NCBI RefSeq assembly: GCF_013141765.1 | Contig: NZ_WHOD01000087.1 | Coordinates: 1-64,000, forward strand | Direction: 5' to 3' | From: Paenibacillus foliorum | GTDB taxonomy: Bacteria; Bacillota; Bacilli; Paenibacillales; NBRC-103111 | DNA: 64,000 nucleotides | Shown: positions 7,373 to 16,507 of the stretch, in pieces | Numbering within the stretch: position 1 is the first letter of the stretch | Layout of the letters: each line of letters opens with the position of its first letter | Notes under the pieces: generated by a model | What the model was told of the DNA's origin: nothing | The model's database searches: none | What the model saw: only the letters and a program-made list of their open reading frames with translations | Program-made: the position numbers and the translations under genes

Positions 7373-8932
7373 ATGAAACCTTTATTGAAAAGCACGACTT
7401 TTATTTTCAGCTTATTTTTGATTATCACTCTGGTTGGGTGCAGTGTAGCCAACAAGCAGGCGGCCAATAACGAACAGAAGCCGCAAGCCGGAACCCAAGC
7501 GGAAAGCCGCAAGCTGGTGGTCGATCTCGCTAATGAGTCGTCGAACCTGGACCCTGGGCTTCAATATAACTTTGACAGCTATTCGGTGTACCGGAACATC
7601 TTCGATAATCTGATTCATCGTGATGCCAAAACGAACAATTTTGTACCATGGGTAGCCGAATCGTGGAAGCAGGACTCGCCGACGGCCTGGACGTTCAAAA
7701 TCCGTGGCGATATTAAGTTCCACAATGGCGATGCACTAACAGCAGAGGACGTTGCATTCAGTATTCAACGTATTCTGGACAAAGATTTCCGCAGTCCGCA
7801 GTATGCCAACTTCAATATGATTACTGCAGCTAAAGCTGAGGGCAGCGAGCTCAAAATTACGACAGATAAACCGAGTCCAACTCTGCTGACACAGCTGGTC
7901 AATTTGAGCATAGTTCCACAAAAATATGTGAAGGAAAAAGGGAACGATCAGTTTAACCTAAATCCCGTAGGCAGTGGTGCTTACCAATTTGAAAGCTGGG
8001 CGAAGGGAACACAGATTACATTGAAGGCCAACGCTGGCTATTGGGGCGGGAAGCCGGAAATTCCCGCAGTTGAGTATCGCTTCGTTTCCAATCCGGCGAG
8101 CCGTGTAGCCGACTTGCAGTCGGGTAAGGCCGATTTCGCGTCCGCTATTAGCCCAGATGATGTAGACAACATCAAGAGAAAATCAGAGCTTCAGATATTC
8201 TCCACACCGACTGAGCGCGTAGCTTATCTGGCGTTCAACATGGTAGGCGATACGCCAACCAAGTCGAGCCAGGTTAACCAGGCAATTGCTTACGGAATTA
8301 ACTATGATTCGTTGATTACTTCGCTTCTTCACGGCTATGGCAAGCCGGTTACTCAGGTGCTGACGCCGCTCTCATTCGGCTATGATACAAGCATTCCTGG
8401 CTACACCTACAATCCTGAGAAAGCTAAGGCTTTGTTGAAGGAAGCGGGTCATGCCAACGGTATTACACTTGATTTTGCAACATCTCCTTCTTTTGACCAG
8501 CGAATCGTCCAAGCGGTTCAAGGAGATCTCGATAAAATCGGCATCAAGGTCAACATTGTCAGTACGGATCAAGCCACTTATTTGAAAAAGGTGCAGGACC
8601 CTGCCCGCAAATGGGGCAGCATCCGCATGGGCATTTGGTCTTGCGCATGCATGGACGCGGACGGCACTATTCTTCCTTTGTTCCGTACGGGAACGATTTG
8701 GAGCAGCTATACCAACCCTACGTTTGACCAGGCGGTAGATGCAGCAAGAACTACAACAGATGATGCTGTGCGGACGGACAATTATAAAAAAGCGTTAAAT
8801 GTGCTTCAGCAGGATGTGCCGGGTATCGGATTGTATCAGGCTTATGCTTTATATGGAGCTTCCAAGCAATTGCAGTGGCAGCCGGATCCGCAGGAGAACT
8901 TCTTTGTTAAGGACATGAAATGGGCGAAATAA
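7373..8932 (+). CDS. Peptide/opine-type ABC transporter substrate-binding lipoprotein
   Basis: A 519-residue SBP_bac_5 family protein. The N-terminus is a lipoprotein signal (hydrophobic stretch then LVGC lipobox), so the mature protein is anchored outside the membrane. Family hallmarks include a FDNLIHRD-type segment near the start, the WTFKIRGDIKFHNGD block and EDVAFSIQRILD. ATG 7373 is chosen because GGAGG (7362-7366) directly abuts the earlier in-frame ATG at 7367, while 7373 gives normal spacing. It is the first of five transporter genes in the block; relatives bind oligopeptides, dipeptides, glutathione or nickel. Confidence 0.9.
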   Translation: MKPLLKSTTFIFSLFLIITLVGCSVANKQAANNEQKPQAGTQAESRKLVVDLANESSNLDPGLQYNFDSYSVYRNIFDNLIHRDAKTNNFVPWVAESWKQDSPTAWTFKIRGDIKFHNGDALTAEDVAFSIQRILDKDFRSPQYANFNMITAAKAEGSELKITTDKPSPTLLTQLVNLSIVPQKYVKEKGNDQFNLNPVGSGAYQFESWAKGTQITLKANAGYWGGKPEIPAVEYRFVSNPASRVADLQSGKADFASAISPDDVDNIKRKSELQIFSTPTERVAYLAFNMVGDTPTKSSQVNQAIAYGINYDSLITSLLHGYGKPVTQVLTPLSFGYDTSIPGYTYNPEKAKALLKEAGHANGITLDFATSPSFDQRIVQAVQGDLDKIGIKVNIVSTDQATYLKKVQDPARKWGSIRMGIWSCACMDADGTILPLFRTGTIWSSYTNPTFDQAVDAARTTTDDAVRTDNYKKALNVLQQDVPGIGLYQAYALYGASKQLQWQPDPQENFFVKDMKWAK

Positions 8933-8954
8933 CAAGGCTTAGGAGGGATCGCAC

Positions 8955-9884
8955 ATGCTTTATGTAGGACAGCGAATCATCCAAGCTCTGGTTTCAGTGT
9001 TTGGTGTAGCCACCATCATTTTTTTCATCCTGCGTTTAACCGGGGATCCTGTCCTGCTGATGGTCCCTCAAAATGCAACCGCTGAAGACATTGCTGTGCT
9101 TCGTCACGCACTCGGGCTGGATCAGCCCGTGGGTCTTCAGTATCTGAGCTTTCTGCAGCAGATCTTAACCGGAAATCTGGGCTATTCCTACGTTCAAAAA
9201 ATGCCGGTTATGGACATTATGATGGACCGGATTCCTTATACGATCGACTTGGCGATGTCTGCACTTATTCTTACTGTAATCATTGGAGTGCCTATGGGAA
9301 TGATCACGGCGATTTACAAAGGCACTTGGGTTGAAAAAGTGTGCATGCCTTTCATTCTGGTTGGACAAAGTATGCCTGCCTTCTGGACAGGCATACTTCT
9401 CATTATGCTGCTTGCGGTCAAGCTGCGCTGGCTGCCTTCCTCCGGGGCGGAAAATCTCCAGTCGCTTATTCTTCCCGCGATTACTTTGGCTTCGCTGTCT
9501 ATCGCAACAGTAGCGCGAATGACTCGCTCCAGCGTGCTGGAGCAGCTGGGGCAGGATTATGTGAGGACGGCACGCTCGAAAGGAGTGGGAGTTCCGCGGC
9601 TGCTGTACCGGCATTTGCTGCGGAACGCCTCCATTCCGATCATCACCATACTTGGCTTGGAATGTGCCAATTTATTGGGCGGCTCAGTAGTTACCGAGAC
9701 GATTTTCGCATGGCCCGGATTGGGGCAGCTGACTATTCAGTCCATAGCAGCCAGGGATTTCCCGTTAGTTCAGGCTGTCGTTGTGCTGGGGGCCTCGGTC
9801 TATATTTTCATTAACCTGATGACCGACTTGGTGTATGGATGGGTAGACCCAAGAATCAAGCTGGGGAGAGAAACATCACAATGA
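8955..9884 (+). CDS. ABC transporter permease, DppB/OppB family
   Basis: A 309-residue inner permease with about six membrane spans and the typical DppB start (LYVGQRIIQALVSVFGVATI). The cytoplasmic EAA loop that docks the ATPase is visible near residues 200-220 (ARSKGVGVPRLLYRHLLRNA). The start at 8955 lies behind AGGAGGGA. It overlaps the next permease gene by ATGA, indicating translational coupling. It forms the membrane channel with the DppC-like protein. Confidence 0.9.
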   Translation: MLYVGQRIIQALVSVFGVATIIFFILRLTGDPVLLMVPQNATAEDIAVLRHALGLDQPVGLQYLSFLQQILTGNLGYSYVQKMPVMDIMMDRIPYTIDLAMSALILTVIIGVPMGMITAIYKGTWVEKVCMPFILVGQSMPAFWTGILLIMLLAVKLRWLPSSGAENLQSLILPAITLASLSIATVARMTRSSVLEQLGQDYVRTARSKGVGVPRLLYRHLLRNASIPIITILGLECANLLGGSVVTETIFAWPGLGQLTIQSIAARDFPLVQAVVVLGASVYIFINLMTDLVYGWVDPRIKLGRETSQ

Positions 9885-10786
9885 GCATATTATCTACACC
9901 GGAGCAGCAAGCTCCAACGATTTCTCGGATACAGCAGGCAAAGGCCAGACTGTGGAGGCTGGGTCCGATATCCATCGTTCCTTTTGCCATCATTCTCTTG
10001 CTGTTCGTCCTCATTGCTCTCATGCCGGGATGGTTTGCGAAGCATGATCCTACGCTGACGGCACTTTCGATCCGTTTAAAAGCACCGGGTTTTGTGGGGC
10101 CGGACGGATCCTCCTATTTCCTCGGGACGGATGAATTGGGCAGAGATGTGTACAGCCGGCTAATTTACGGAGCCCGGGTTTCTTTGTTCGTATCGGTGAC
10201 CGCTGTTTTTATATCCGGCATCATAGGTGGCTTTTTGGGAATGCTGGCTGGATTCTATAGAAATTGGGCAGGCGCTCTTATCATGCGTGTGGCAGATATA
10301 TTGCTGTCCATCCCCTTTTTTTTGCTGGCTATTTTGACCGTTGCGGTGCTGGGGCCCAGTTTATTAAACCTGATTATCGTCCTTGGTCTCGCTCGATGGC
10401 CTAGATATGCCCGTGTTACTCAAAGCACGACACTTTCTACGGTGAACAAGGATTTTGTAAAGGCAACCGCCGCATTGGGCGCCCGTCCGGGCCGGCTGCT
10501 TATCCGACATATTTTACCTGAAGTGATTCCACCGCTGGTGGTAGTCGCTACACTGGAAGTTGGACTCATGATTATATTCGAAGCTTCACTATCGTTCATT
10601 GGTTTGGGAGTTCAGCCGCCTAATCCGAGCTGGGGCTCGATGCTGTCTGTCGGACAGCAGTACGTTTCGACGGCTTGGTGGCTCGCAACGTTCCCGGGCA
10701 TTGCCATCTTTCTCATCGTAATCTCAATCAATATGATTGGAGATTATGTCAGGGATCGGTTGGATCCGAAAAATCAAAAAAGATAA
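9881..10786 (+). CDS. ABC transporter permease, DppC/OppC family
   Basis: A 301-residue permease with the DppC/OppC signature: a short cytoplasmic N-terminus, one span, then LGTDELGRDVYSRLIYGAR, followed by five more spans and an EAA loop (ATAALGARPGRLLIRHILP). ATG 9881 overlaps the upstream TGA (ATGA) and follows GGGGAGAG; an in-frame ATG at 9839 would lie inside the neighbouring coding region without need. It is the partner of the preceding permease. Confidence 0.9.
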   Translation: MSILSTPEQQAPTISRIQQAKARLWRLGPISIVPFAIILLLFVLIALMPGWFAKHDPTLTALSIRLKAPGFVGPDGSSYFLGTDELGRDVYSRLIYGARVSLFVSVTAVFISGIIGGFLGMLAGFYRNWAGALIMRVADILLSIPFFLLAILTVAVLGPSLLNLIIVLGLARWPRYARVTQSTTLSTVNKDFVKATAALGARPGRLLIRHILPEVIPPLVVVATLEVGLMIIFEASLSFIGLGVQPPNPSWGSMLSVGQQYVSTAWWLATFPGIAIFLIVISINMIGDYVRDRLDPKNQKR

Positions 10787-10803
10787 ACCTCGAGGTGATC
10801 GTA

Positions 10804-11601
10804 TTGCATTTTGAAGGAACATTTATAGGTAAAAAGGTTGTCATCACAGGAGCAGCGGGCATATTCGGCACTTGGATCGCACAGGCCTTTGCTTCCCAAG
10901 GGGCCAAGCTGATCTTATCCGACATTCGTGATAAAGAATTGAGGGCGATGAGAGAGGATCCGCTGTTGAAAAATGTGGAGCTGTTGTTCCATACGACCGA
11001 CTTGGCGCAGGAAGCATCCATCGTTGAATTAGCTGAATTTGTTGAGCAGGAATGGTCTTCGGCTGATATTTTGATCAACAATGCCGGTATTTATCAAAGG
11101 CACAGGCTTCTGGAAATGAATGTGAAAGATTGGAATACTTCAATTGGAGTAAACGTCACGGCTCCATTTCTGTTGACGCAGCTGCTTGCACAGCAGATGA
11201 TCAAGGACGGCAAGCCGGGCTCGATCATCAATATCAGCTCCGGCGCAGCGCTTAGCAATCAAATCGGCGGTGGGCATTACTCTACGGGTAAAGCAGCCTT
11301 ATCCATGCTGACCCGTTCCTTCGCGCTGGAGCTCGCTCCATACCAAATTCGGGTGAATGCTGTAGCTCCGGGCTTTGCCCCAGGCAGTGAGGTAAGCGAG
11401 CTCTCAGAGGACTATGTGCAAAATATGCTTACGCAAATTCCACTCGGCCGCACTTCAGGTCCACAGGATGCTCCTACGGCTATTTTATACTTATGCTCCG
11501 AGGCTGCTTCTTTCATAACTGGATCTACGTTAACGGTAGATGGCGGGCGTACGGCTGGCACGTTCAAATCGCCCAAGCCCCAAGCCGGAAAGCAGGCCTA
11601 A
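10804..11601 (+). CDS. SDR-family NAD(P)-dependent oxidoreductase
   Basis: A 266-residue classical short-chain dehydrogenase. It has a glycine-rich cofactor loop (TGAAGIFG), the NNAG motif, a catalytic Ser in INISSGAA, and the YxxxK pair in HYSTGKAAL; the C-terminus is the usual TVDGG. An Asp in LILSDIRD after the second strand suggests NAD preference. The start is most likely TTG 10804 behind GAGGTGAT; GTG 10795 is an alternative. It sits inside the transporter operon between permease and ATPase genes, so it presumably oxidises or reduces the imported compound or a breakdown product. Confidence 0.85.
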   Translation: MHFEGTFIGKKVVITGAAGIFGTWIAQAFASQGAKLILSDIRDKELRAMREDPLLKNVELLFHTTDLAQEASIVELAEFVEQEWSSADILINNAGIYQRHRLLEMNVKDWNTSIGVNVTAPFLLTQLLAQQMIKDGKPGSIINISSGAALSNQIGGGHYSTGKAALSMLTRSFALELAPYQIRVNAVAPGFAPGSEVSELSEDYVQNMLTQIPLGRTSGPQDAPTAILYLCSEAASFITGSTLTVDGGRTAGTFKSPKPQAGKQA

Positions 11602-11602
11602 G

Positions 11603-12451
11603 ATGATGAATGCTACTTATGCATGGCCGGATGGGAAGCGCTGTGTCGCGGCCTTCAGTATTGATTTCGACGGCGAGACCCCTTACTTGTGGCGCTCCCG
11701 CCATACACAGCCGAATACGCTTGGAGAGCTGGAGCAAAGAGCCTTTGGACCCCGTCAAGGGATTTACCGAATCCTGGAGATGCTGTCCCGCCTGGATATC
11801 CGCTCTAGCTTCTTTATTCCCGGGGTTATTGCCGAGAAGTATCCAGCGGCGGTGGAGGCAATCGCCAAAGAGGGGCATGAAATCGGGCTGCACGGGTATC
11901 TGCACGAACGTGTGGATGAACTGAGCAAGGAGCAGGTGGAAGAAAGTATTATCCGGGGAAAGCAGGCCTTGGAGAAAGTCATCGGTCCGAGAACGATGGG
12001 CTTTCGCTCACCCTCCTGGGAAATGACGGCAGACACCTTTGAGCTGCTGCAGCGTCACGGCATCCCTTACGACAGCTCCATGATGGGATATGATCATCCG
12101 TATTGGATCGAGGGGCTGCCCGAAGTGCCTGTTCAGTGGCTGCTCGATGACGCCATCTTTTACCGTTACACGGGAGGCGGGGCGGGGAATCCACCCTTAA
12201 ATCCGAATACGGTAATCGATACATGGCAGCAGGAGTTCGAGGGGATCAAGCGGTATGGCGGACTTTTTCTGCTGACGGTTCACTGCTGGATCAGCGGAAG
12301 GGGATCGCGTATTATTGCGTTGGAACGGCTGCTTTCCCAGCTAAAAAATGATCCGGACGTATGGTGGGCCACCTGTGGCGAGGTTGCCGAGTATCATGCC
12401 AAGCAATATGCAGGGCAATTTCGCGAGACACTAGGAGGGCGTACACCATGA
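11603..12451 (+). CDS. Polysaccharide-deacetylase family (CE4, PuuE/HpPgdA-like) hydrolase
   Basis: A 282-residue NodB-fold metal hydrolase without signal peptide, so cytoplasmic. The metal-site pieces are visible: SIDFDGE near residue 20 and the EIGLHGYLHE motif (HxxxH) near residue 95, plus the GFRSPSW segment. This is the PuuE/HpPgdA branch, whose members act on small molecules such as allantoin or cyclic imides as well as on peptidoglycan. Within a peptide-uptake operon, removal of an acyl group or opening of a ring on an imported small molecule is more likely than cell-wall editing. ATG 11603 follows the SDR stop by one base. Confidence 0.8.
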   Translation: MMNATYAWPDGKRCVAAFSIDFDGETPYLWRSRHTQPNTLGELEQRAFGPRQGIYRILEMLSRLDIRSSFFIPGVIAEKYPAAVEAIAKEGHEIGLHGYLHERVDELSKEQVEESIIRGKQALEKVIGPRTMGFRSPSWEMTADTFELLQRHGIPYDSSMMGYDHPYWIEGLPEVPVQWLLDDAIFYRYTGGGAGNPPLNPNTVIDTWQQEFEGIKRYGGLFLLTVHCWISGRGSRIIALERLLSQLKNDPDVWWATCGEVAEYHAKQYAGQFRETLGGRTP

Positions 12452-13467
12452 CCGTCCGAATGGAGACAGCCGCAAGCGGTAAGGACTCCTCCACCATCAT
12501 GAAAATCGATAAGCTATCCTTATCCTTTCAGCAGTCCTCGGGTTCGGTAACGGCCCTTCGGAATGTTTCTTTACAGTTGAAAAAAGGTGAAATCCTGGGC
12601 CTTGTCGGGGAGAGCGGCAGCGGCAAAAGCCTTACGGTTTTATCCCTAATGAAGCTGCTTCCAGCCAATGCCCGTTTTGACCATGGAGACATTGAGCTGG
12701 AGGGTGTATCGCTGAAAAATATGCCAGAATCAGGGATGCGGGGCATTCGCGGCAACACGGTCTCGATGATTTTTCAGGAACCGATGACAGCCTTGAATCC
12801 CTTGATCCCGGTGGGGCGGCAAATCGAAGAATTATTTATTTTGCACAAAAAAATGGGCAAATCAGAGCGTAAGAGAAAGGTCATCGACCTGCTGAAATCG
12901 GTAGGCATCTCGGAGCCGGAAGTCCGCTTTCGGCAATATCCGTTCGAGCTGTCAGGAGGGATGAGGCAGCGGGTTATGATTGCGATGGCATTGGCCTGTA
13001 GTCCTAAAATGATTATCGCGGACGAGCCGACAACGGCCTTGGATGTTACCATTCAATCGCAAATTTTGGATCTTTTAAAAGACATTAAGCGGGATTACGG
13101 TACGTCGATTCTGCTGATTACTCATGATATGGGCGTCATTGCAGACGCAGCTGACCGGGTTGCCGTAATGTATGCGGGACAGTTGATGGAGCTCGCCGCC
13201 GTTGACGACTTAATCGAGTCACCGCGCCACCCATATACAGTAGGATTGCTGAATAGCATTCCCGATTTAACCGGTGACGCAGATGAGGAGCTGAGCACCA
13301 TTCCAGGCAGCGTACCCGATCTGAAAAACTTGCCGAACGGCTGCCCCTTTCATCCGCGCTGCGCTTTTGCAACGGACCTTTGCAGGGAGCAAAATCCAGA
13401 GCTGATTGCGGATCAGCGGGGGCATGCTGTAGCTTGCTGGAACCCGGTAGAGGGGGAGTTTAAATGA
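12448..13467 (+). CDS. ABC transporter ATP-binding protein, DppD/OppD family
   Basis: A 339-residue ATPase with Walker A GESGSGKS, signature LSGGMRQR, Walker B MIIADEPTTALD and the C-terminal oligopeptide/dipeptide extension (CPFHPRC motif, which in relatives can bind an iron-sulfur cluster). ATG 12448 overlaps the deacetylase TGA (ATGA); in-frame codons further upstream lie inside the deacetylase gene. With the next gene it powers the transporter. Confidence 0.9.
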   Translation: MTVRMETAASGKDSSTIMKIDKLSLSFQQSSGSVTALRNVSLQLKKGEILGLVGESGSGKSLTVLSLMKLLPANARFDHGDIELEGVSLKNMPESGMRGIRGNTVSMIFQEPMTALNPLIPVGRQIEELFILHKKMGKSERKRKVIDLLKSVGISEPEVRFRQYPFELSGGMRQRVMIAMALACSPKMIIADEPTTALDVTIQSQILDLLKDIKRDYGTSILLITHDMGVIADAADRVAVMYAGQLMELAAVDDLIESPRHPYTVGLLNSIPDLTGDADEELSTIPGSVPDLKNLPNGCPFHPRCAFATDLCREQNPELIADQRGHAVACWNPVEGEFK

Positions 13468-14471
13468 GTCAAACCAGAAATCGAGAAGGGACTGGGGCAA
13501 CTCCCCTGATCGTTGTGGACCATATAAAGAAGCACTATACACAATCGTCCAAGCTGTTTGGGATGGGTCGTTCCTCTGTGGTCAAAGCGGTGGATGGAGT
13601 AAGCTTTGAGCTGGCCGCGGGCGAAACGCTAGGCCTTGTAGGAGAAAGCGGCTGCGGCAAATCGACGACAGGCCGCGCGGTGCTTTATTTGGAACGCCCT
13701 ACGGAAGGGAAAACATGGTACAACGGACAGGACCTGTCCACTCTTCAGGGGGAAGAGCTTAGGCGGTTGAGGAAGGACATGCAGATTGTTTTTCAGGACC
13801 CTTATTCATCTCTGAACGTCAGAATGAAAATCCGCGATATTTTGGCGGAACCTTTTCACATTCATGATCTGTATCCAGGGCTGGAGGTGCAGCAGGCTAA
13901 GCAGCTGCTAGAGATGGTTGGCTTGCCTCAAGCCAGCCTGGAGAAATACCCGCATGAATTTTCTGGGGGGCAGCGCCAGCGTATTGTCATTGCCAGGGCA
14001 ATCGCTTTGCGGCCCAAATTTATCGTATGCGATGAACCCGTATCGGCTTTGGATGTCTCCGTACAATCACAAATCGTAAATCTGTTCGGTCAGCTTCAGA
14101 AGGATCTTAATCTCACCTATTTGTTCATCTCGCATGATTTGTCTGTCGTTCGTCATGTAAGTGACCGAGTCGGTGTTATGTATCTTGGAAAAATGGTCGA
14201 GCTGGGAAGCAAAACATCGATCTTTCAAAAGCCGCTGCATCCGTATACACAGGCGCTAATGAGCGCTATTCCTATTCCGAATCCGAAATTGCAGCGGCAG
14301 CGAGAGAAGATTACGCTGCGTGGCGAACTGCCGAGTCCGCTCAATCCGCCTGCAGGCTGCCGCTTTCATACCCGCTGTCCTTGGGCGGAAGAGCAATGTC
14401 GGCAGGTGGAGCCTGAATGGCGAGAGGCGGAACCGAATCACTGGGTGGCCTGCCATTTGGTTAATCCGTAG
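13464..14471 (+). CDS. ABC transporter ATP-binding protein, DppF/OppF family
   Basis: A 335-residue ATPase with Walker A GESGCGKST, signature FSGGQRQR, Walker B FIVCDEPVSALD and the Opp-type C-terminal extension (CRFHTRCPWA). It overlaps the upstream ATPase gene by ATGA. All five parts of a peptide-class importer are therefore present in one operon, separated only by the SDR and deacetylase genes. Confidence 0.9.
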   Translation: MSQTRNREGTGATPLIVVDHIKKHYTQSSKLFGMGRSSVVKAVDGVSFELAAGETLGLVGESGCGKSTTGRAVLYLERPTEGKTWYNGQDLSTLQGEELRRLRKDMQIVFQDPYSSLNVRMKIRDILAEPFHIHDLYPGLEVQQAKQLLEMVGLPQASLEKYPHEFSGGQRQRIVIARAIALRPKFIVCDEPVSALDVSVQSQIVNLFGQLQKDLNLTYLFISHDLSVVRHVSDRVGVMYLGKMVELGSKTSIFQKPLHPYTQALMSAIPIPNPKLQRQREKITLRGELPSPLNPPAGCRFHTRCPWAEEQCRQVEPEWREAEPNHWVACHLVNP

Positions 14472-14533
14472 AACCGCGTGAGCGGGCGGACATTTAACTA
14501 CTATCAGAGAAGTAAAAGGAGCTGAATATCGAC

Positions 14534-16492
14534 ATGCTGCAATCAACAGATCTAGCTCGTCTTACGCTCCTTGGGGCGCCGAGCGTTCACCCCCTGGAGC
14601 GGGAGAAGGTGGTGCTGGCCAAGGGAAAAATGGAGATAGAACAGGATACTTATAGTAGTCAGCTGGTCGTTTGGAATACGAGTACGCATACGGAGACTGT
14701 TCTATTTGCGGTGCCGCAAGAAGGGGAATTGCCCTCGGATCAAAGTCCTAGATGGTCGCCTGCTGGCGACCTGCTGGCTTTTATACGCAAGGTAGGAGCG
14801 AACGATGAGCTTTGGCTGTACCGACCATCAACCGGAGATGTTTATGCACTCACGCCCAAACGGAAAGTGAAGGAGTTCTTATGGGCCCCTGATGGCCAAA
14901 CTATCGTATTTACAAGCCGAGAGAATGAGATCAATACAACGGCTTATACGGTAAAAAGAATCCGGTATAAGCTGGATGGAGAAGGGATGACAAATGGGTA
15001 CACCCACCTGTTTGAAGTGGATGTGGAAACGTCTGGAGTGTCCCGAATAACTACTCTAGAATCGGATCATGGGAACCCTGCTTTTTCGGCAGACGGAAGA
15101 AGCCTATATTACACAATAGATTATCCAGACGGGCTTGACCTTGTCAAAAATCCCCAAGTTCATGTGCGGGACAGGGCAAACAGCTCAACCTCTGTGATAA
15201 CGCCAAATGTGAAATCGGTCTCGGCGCTTGTACCGCTGCCGAATGGATCCTTGCTCGGCGCGGGGAAGAAGCATACACCCAACAGCGCCGAATTCGACCA
15301 ATGGTTCCAATTGGAACCGGGTGAGAGGGAGTCCTGGCTGCAGGGGAATGTCGATGTGCCGCTGGGCTACCATGTTATAGGCGACAGCAAGCGTACAGGC
15401 TTAAATACGACAGTAGTGCATCATGCGGAGAGCGGGTTTATTTTATTTTCTGGAACGAATGAAGGCAGACAGTCGATTTACCGATTGGATACCTCTACTT
15501 CCCAGGTTACCGCTCTTTCACTATCGTTGAATGTCCTTGCATTTGCAGTTGAATACTGCGATGAGCGGGGAATTGCAGTTGTATTTGTTGGTGATGCCAT
15601 GGATCAGCCGGGAGAGCTGTACCGTGCGGTGTGGGAGGATCATAATCTCATTCAGATGGAACGAATTACCCGTTACAACGAGGAGCTGCAGAAGGACGTG
15701 CCTTCGGTGGAAATCCAAGAACATTTTCATGAAACCCCGGATGGATTAACTATTCAGGGATGGACGATGGAGCTGACGAATAAGGATGCCAATCCCCGAG
15801 CGGGTACCATTCTAATGATTCATGGGGGGCCGCATCTGGCTTACGGCCATTCATTCCATTATGACTTCTGGTACCTTGCCAGCCGAGGGTATCGAATTGT
15901 GTTTTGTAATCCGAGAGGCAGCTACGGCTATGGGCAAGCTTTCTCCTACGGGATTGTCGGGGAGTGGGGTGGCAAGGATGTTCAGGATATTATTGGGTTC
16001 CTAGAATCGGCATCTGCATCCGATGGATCAGTGGCTGACGAACCTCTCTATGTAATGGGAGGCAGCTATGGGGGCTATTTAGTCAACTGGTTGATAGGCC
16101 ATGATCACAGGTTCACAGCAGCCGTGACCGAACGGTCGATTTGTAATTTGTACAGTAAAATAGGTAACAGCGATCTTGGGTTTCAGATTAATCTGTACGA
16201 GCTGGGCGGCCAATCCGATCTTTGGAACGATGAAGAACACATCATGGATCGTTCACCGATAAGATATGCTGAGCAAGTAACCACCCCGGTGTTGATCCTC
16301 CATGGCGAACAGGATCACAGGTGTCCTGTCGAGCAGGGAGAGCAGTGGTTTATGGCCTTGAAACGACTTGGCAAAGACGTGGAGTTTATCCGGTTCCCAG
16401 GTGCTTCTCATGCGATGGCTTCATCGGGTCGACCTCAGCAGCGCATAGCCCGGTTGGAGGCAGTAGCGGATTGGTTCGCTAAGAACGTATAA
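14534..16492 (+). CDS. S9-family serine peptidase (acylaminoacyl-peptidase/prolyl oligopeptidase type)
   Basis: A 652-residue cytoplasmic peptidase. The first ~390 residues form a WD40-like beta-propeller that restricts access to small peptides; the C-terminal alpha/beta-hydrolase carries the triad Ser511 (GGSYGGY), Asp594 (HGEQDHRCP) and His626 (GASHAM), plus the oxyanion segment HGGPH. Family members release amino acids or N-acyl amino acids from short peptides. The start at 14534 lies behind AAAAGGAG. It follows the transporter by 62 bases and probably processes the imported peptide. Confidence 0.9.
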   Translation: MLQSTDLARLTLLGAPSVHPLEREKVVLAKGKMEIEQDTYSSQLVVWNTSTHTETVLFAVPQEGELPSDQSPRWSPAGDLLAFIRKVGANDELWLYRPSTGDVYALTPKRKVKEFLWAPDGQTIVFTSRENEINTTAYTVKRIRYKLDGEGMTNGYTHLFEVDVETSGVSRITTLESDHGNPAFSADGRSLYYTIDYPDGLDLVKNPQVHVRDRANSSTSVITPNVKSVSALVPLPNGSLLGAGKKHTPNSAEFDQWFQLEPGERESWLQGNVDVPLGYHVIGDSKRTGLNTTVVHHAESGFILFSGTNEGRQSIYRLDTSTSQVTALSLSLNVLAFAVEYCDERGIAVVFVGDAMDQPGELYRAVWEDHNLIQMERITRYNEELQKDVPSVEIQEHFHETPDGLTIQGWTMELTNKDANPRAGTILMIHGGPHLAYGHSFHYDFWYLASRGYRIVFCNPRGSYGYGQAFSYGIVGEWGGKDVQDIIGFLESASASDGSVADEPLYVMGGSYGGYLVNWLIGHDHRFTAAVTERSICNLYSKIGNSDLGFQINLYELGGQSDLWNDEEHIMDRSPIRYAEQVTTPVLILHGEQDHRCPVEQGEQWFMALKRLGKDVEFIRFPGASHAMASSGRPQQRIARLEAVADWFAKNV

Positions 16493-16507
16493 GGTAGGTG
16501 AGACCTC

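Noticed and set aside
9165..9814. Long frames overlapping the permease gene on both strands
   Set aside because: They lie wholly within a clear DppB-type gene and show no family features; they are shadows of its codon bias.
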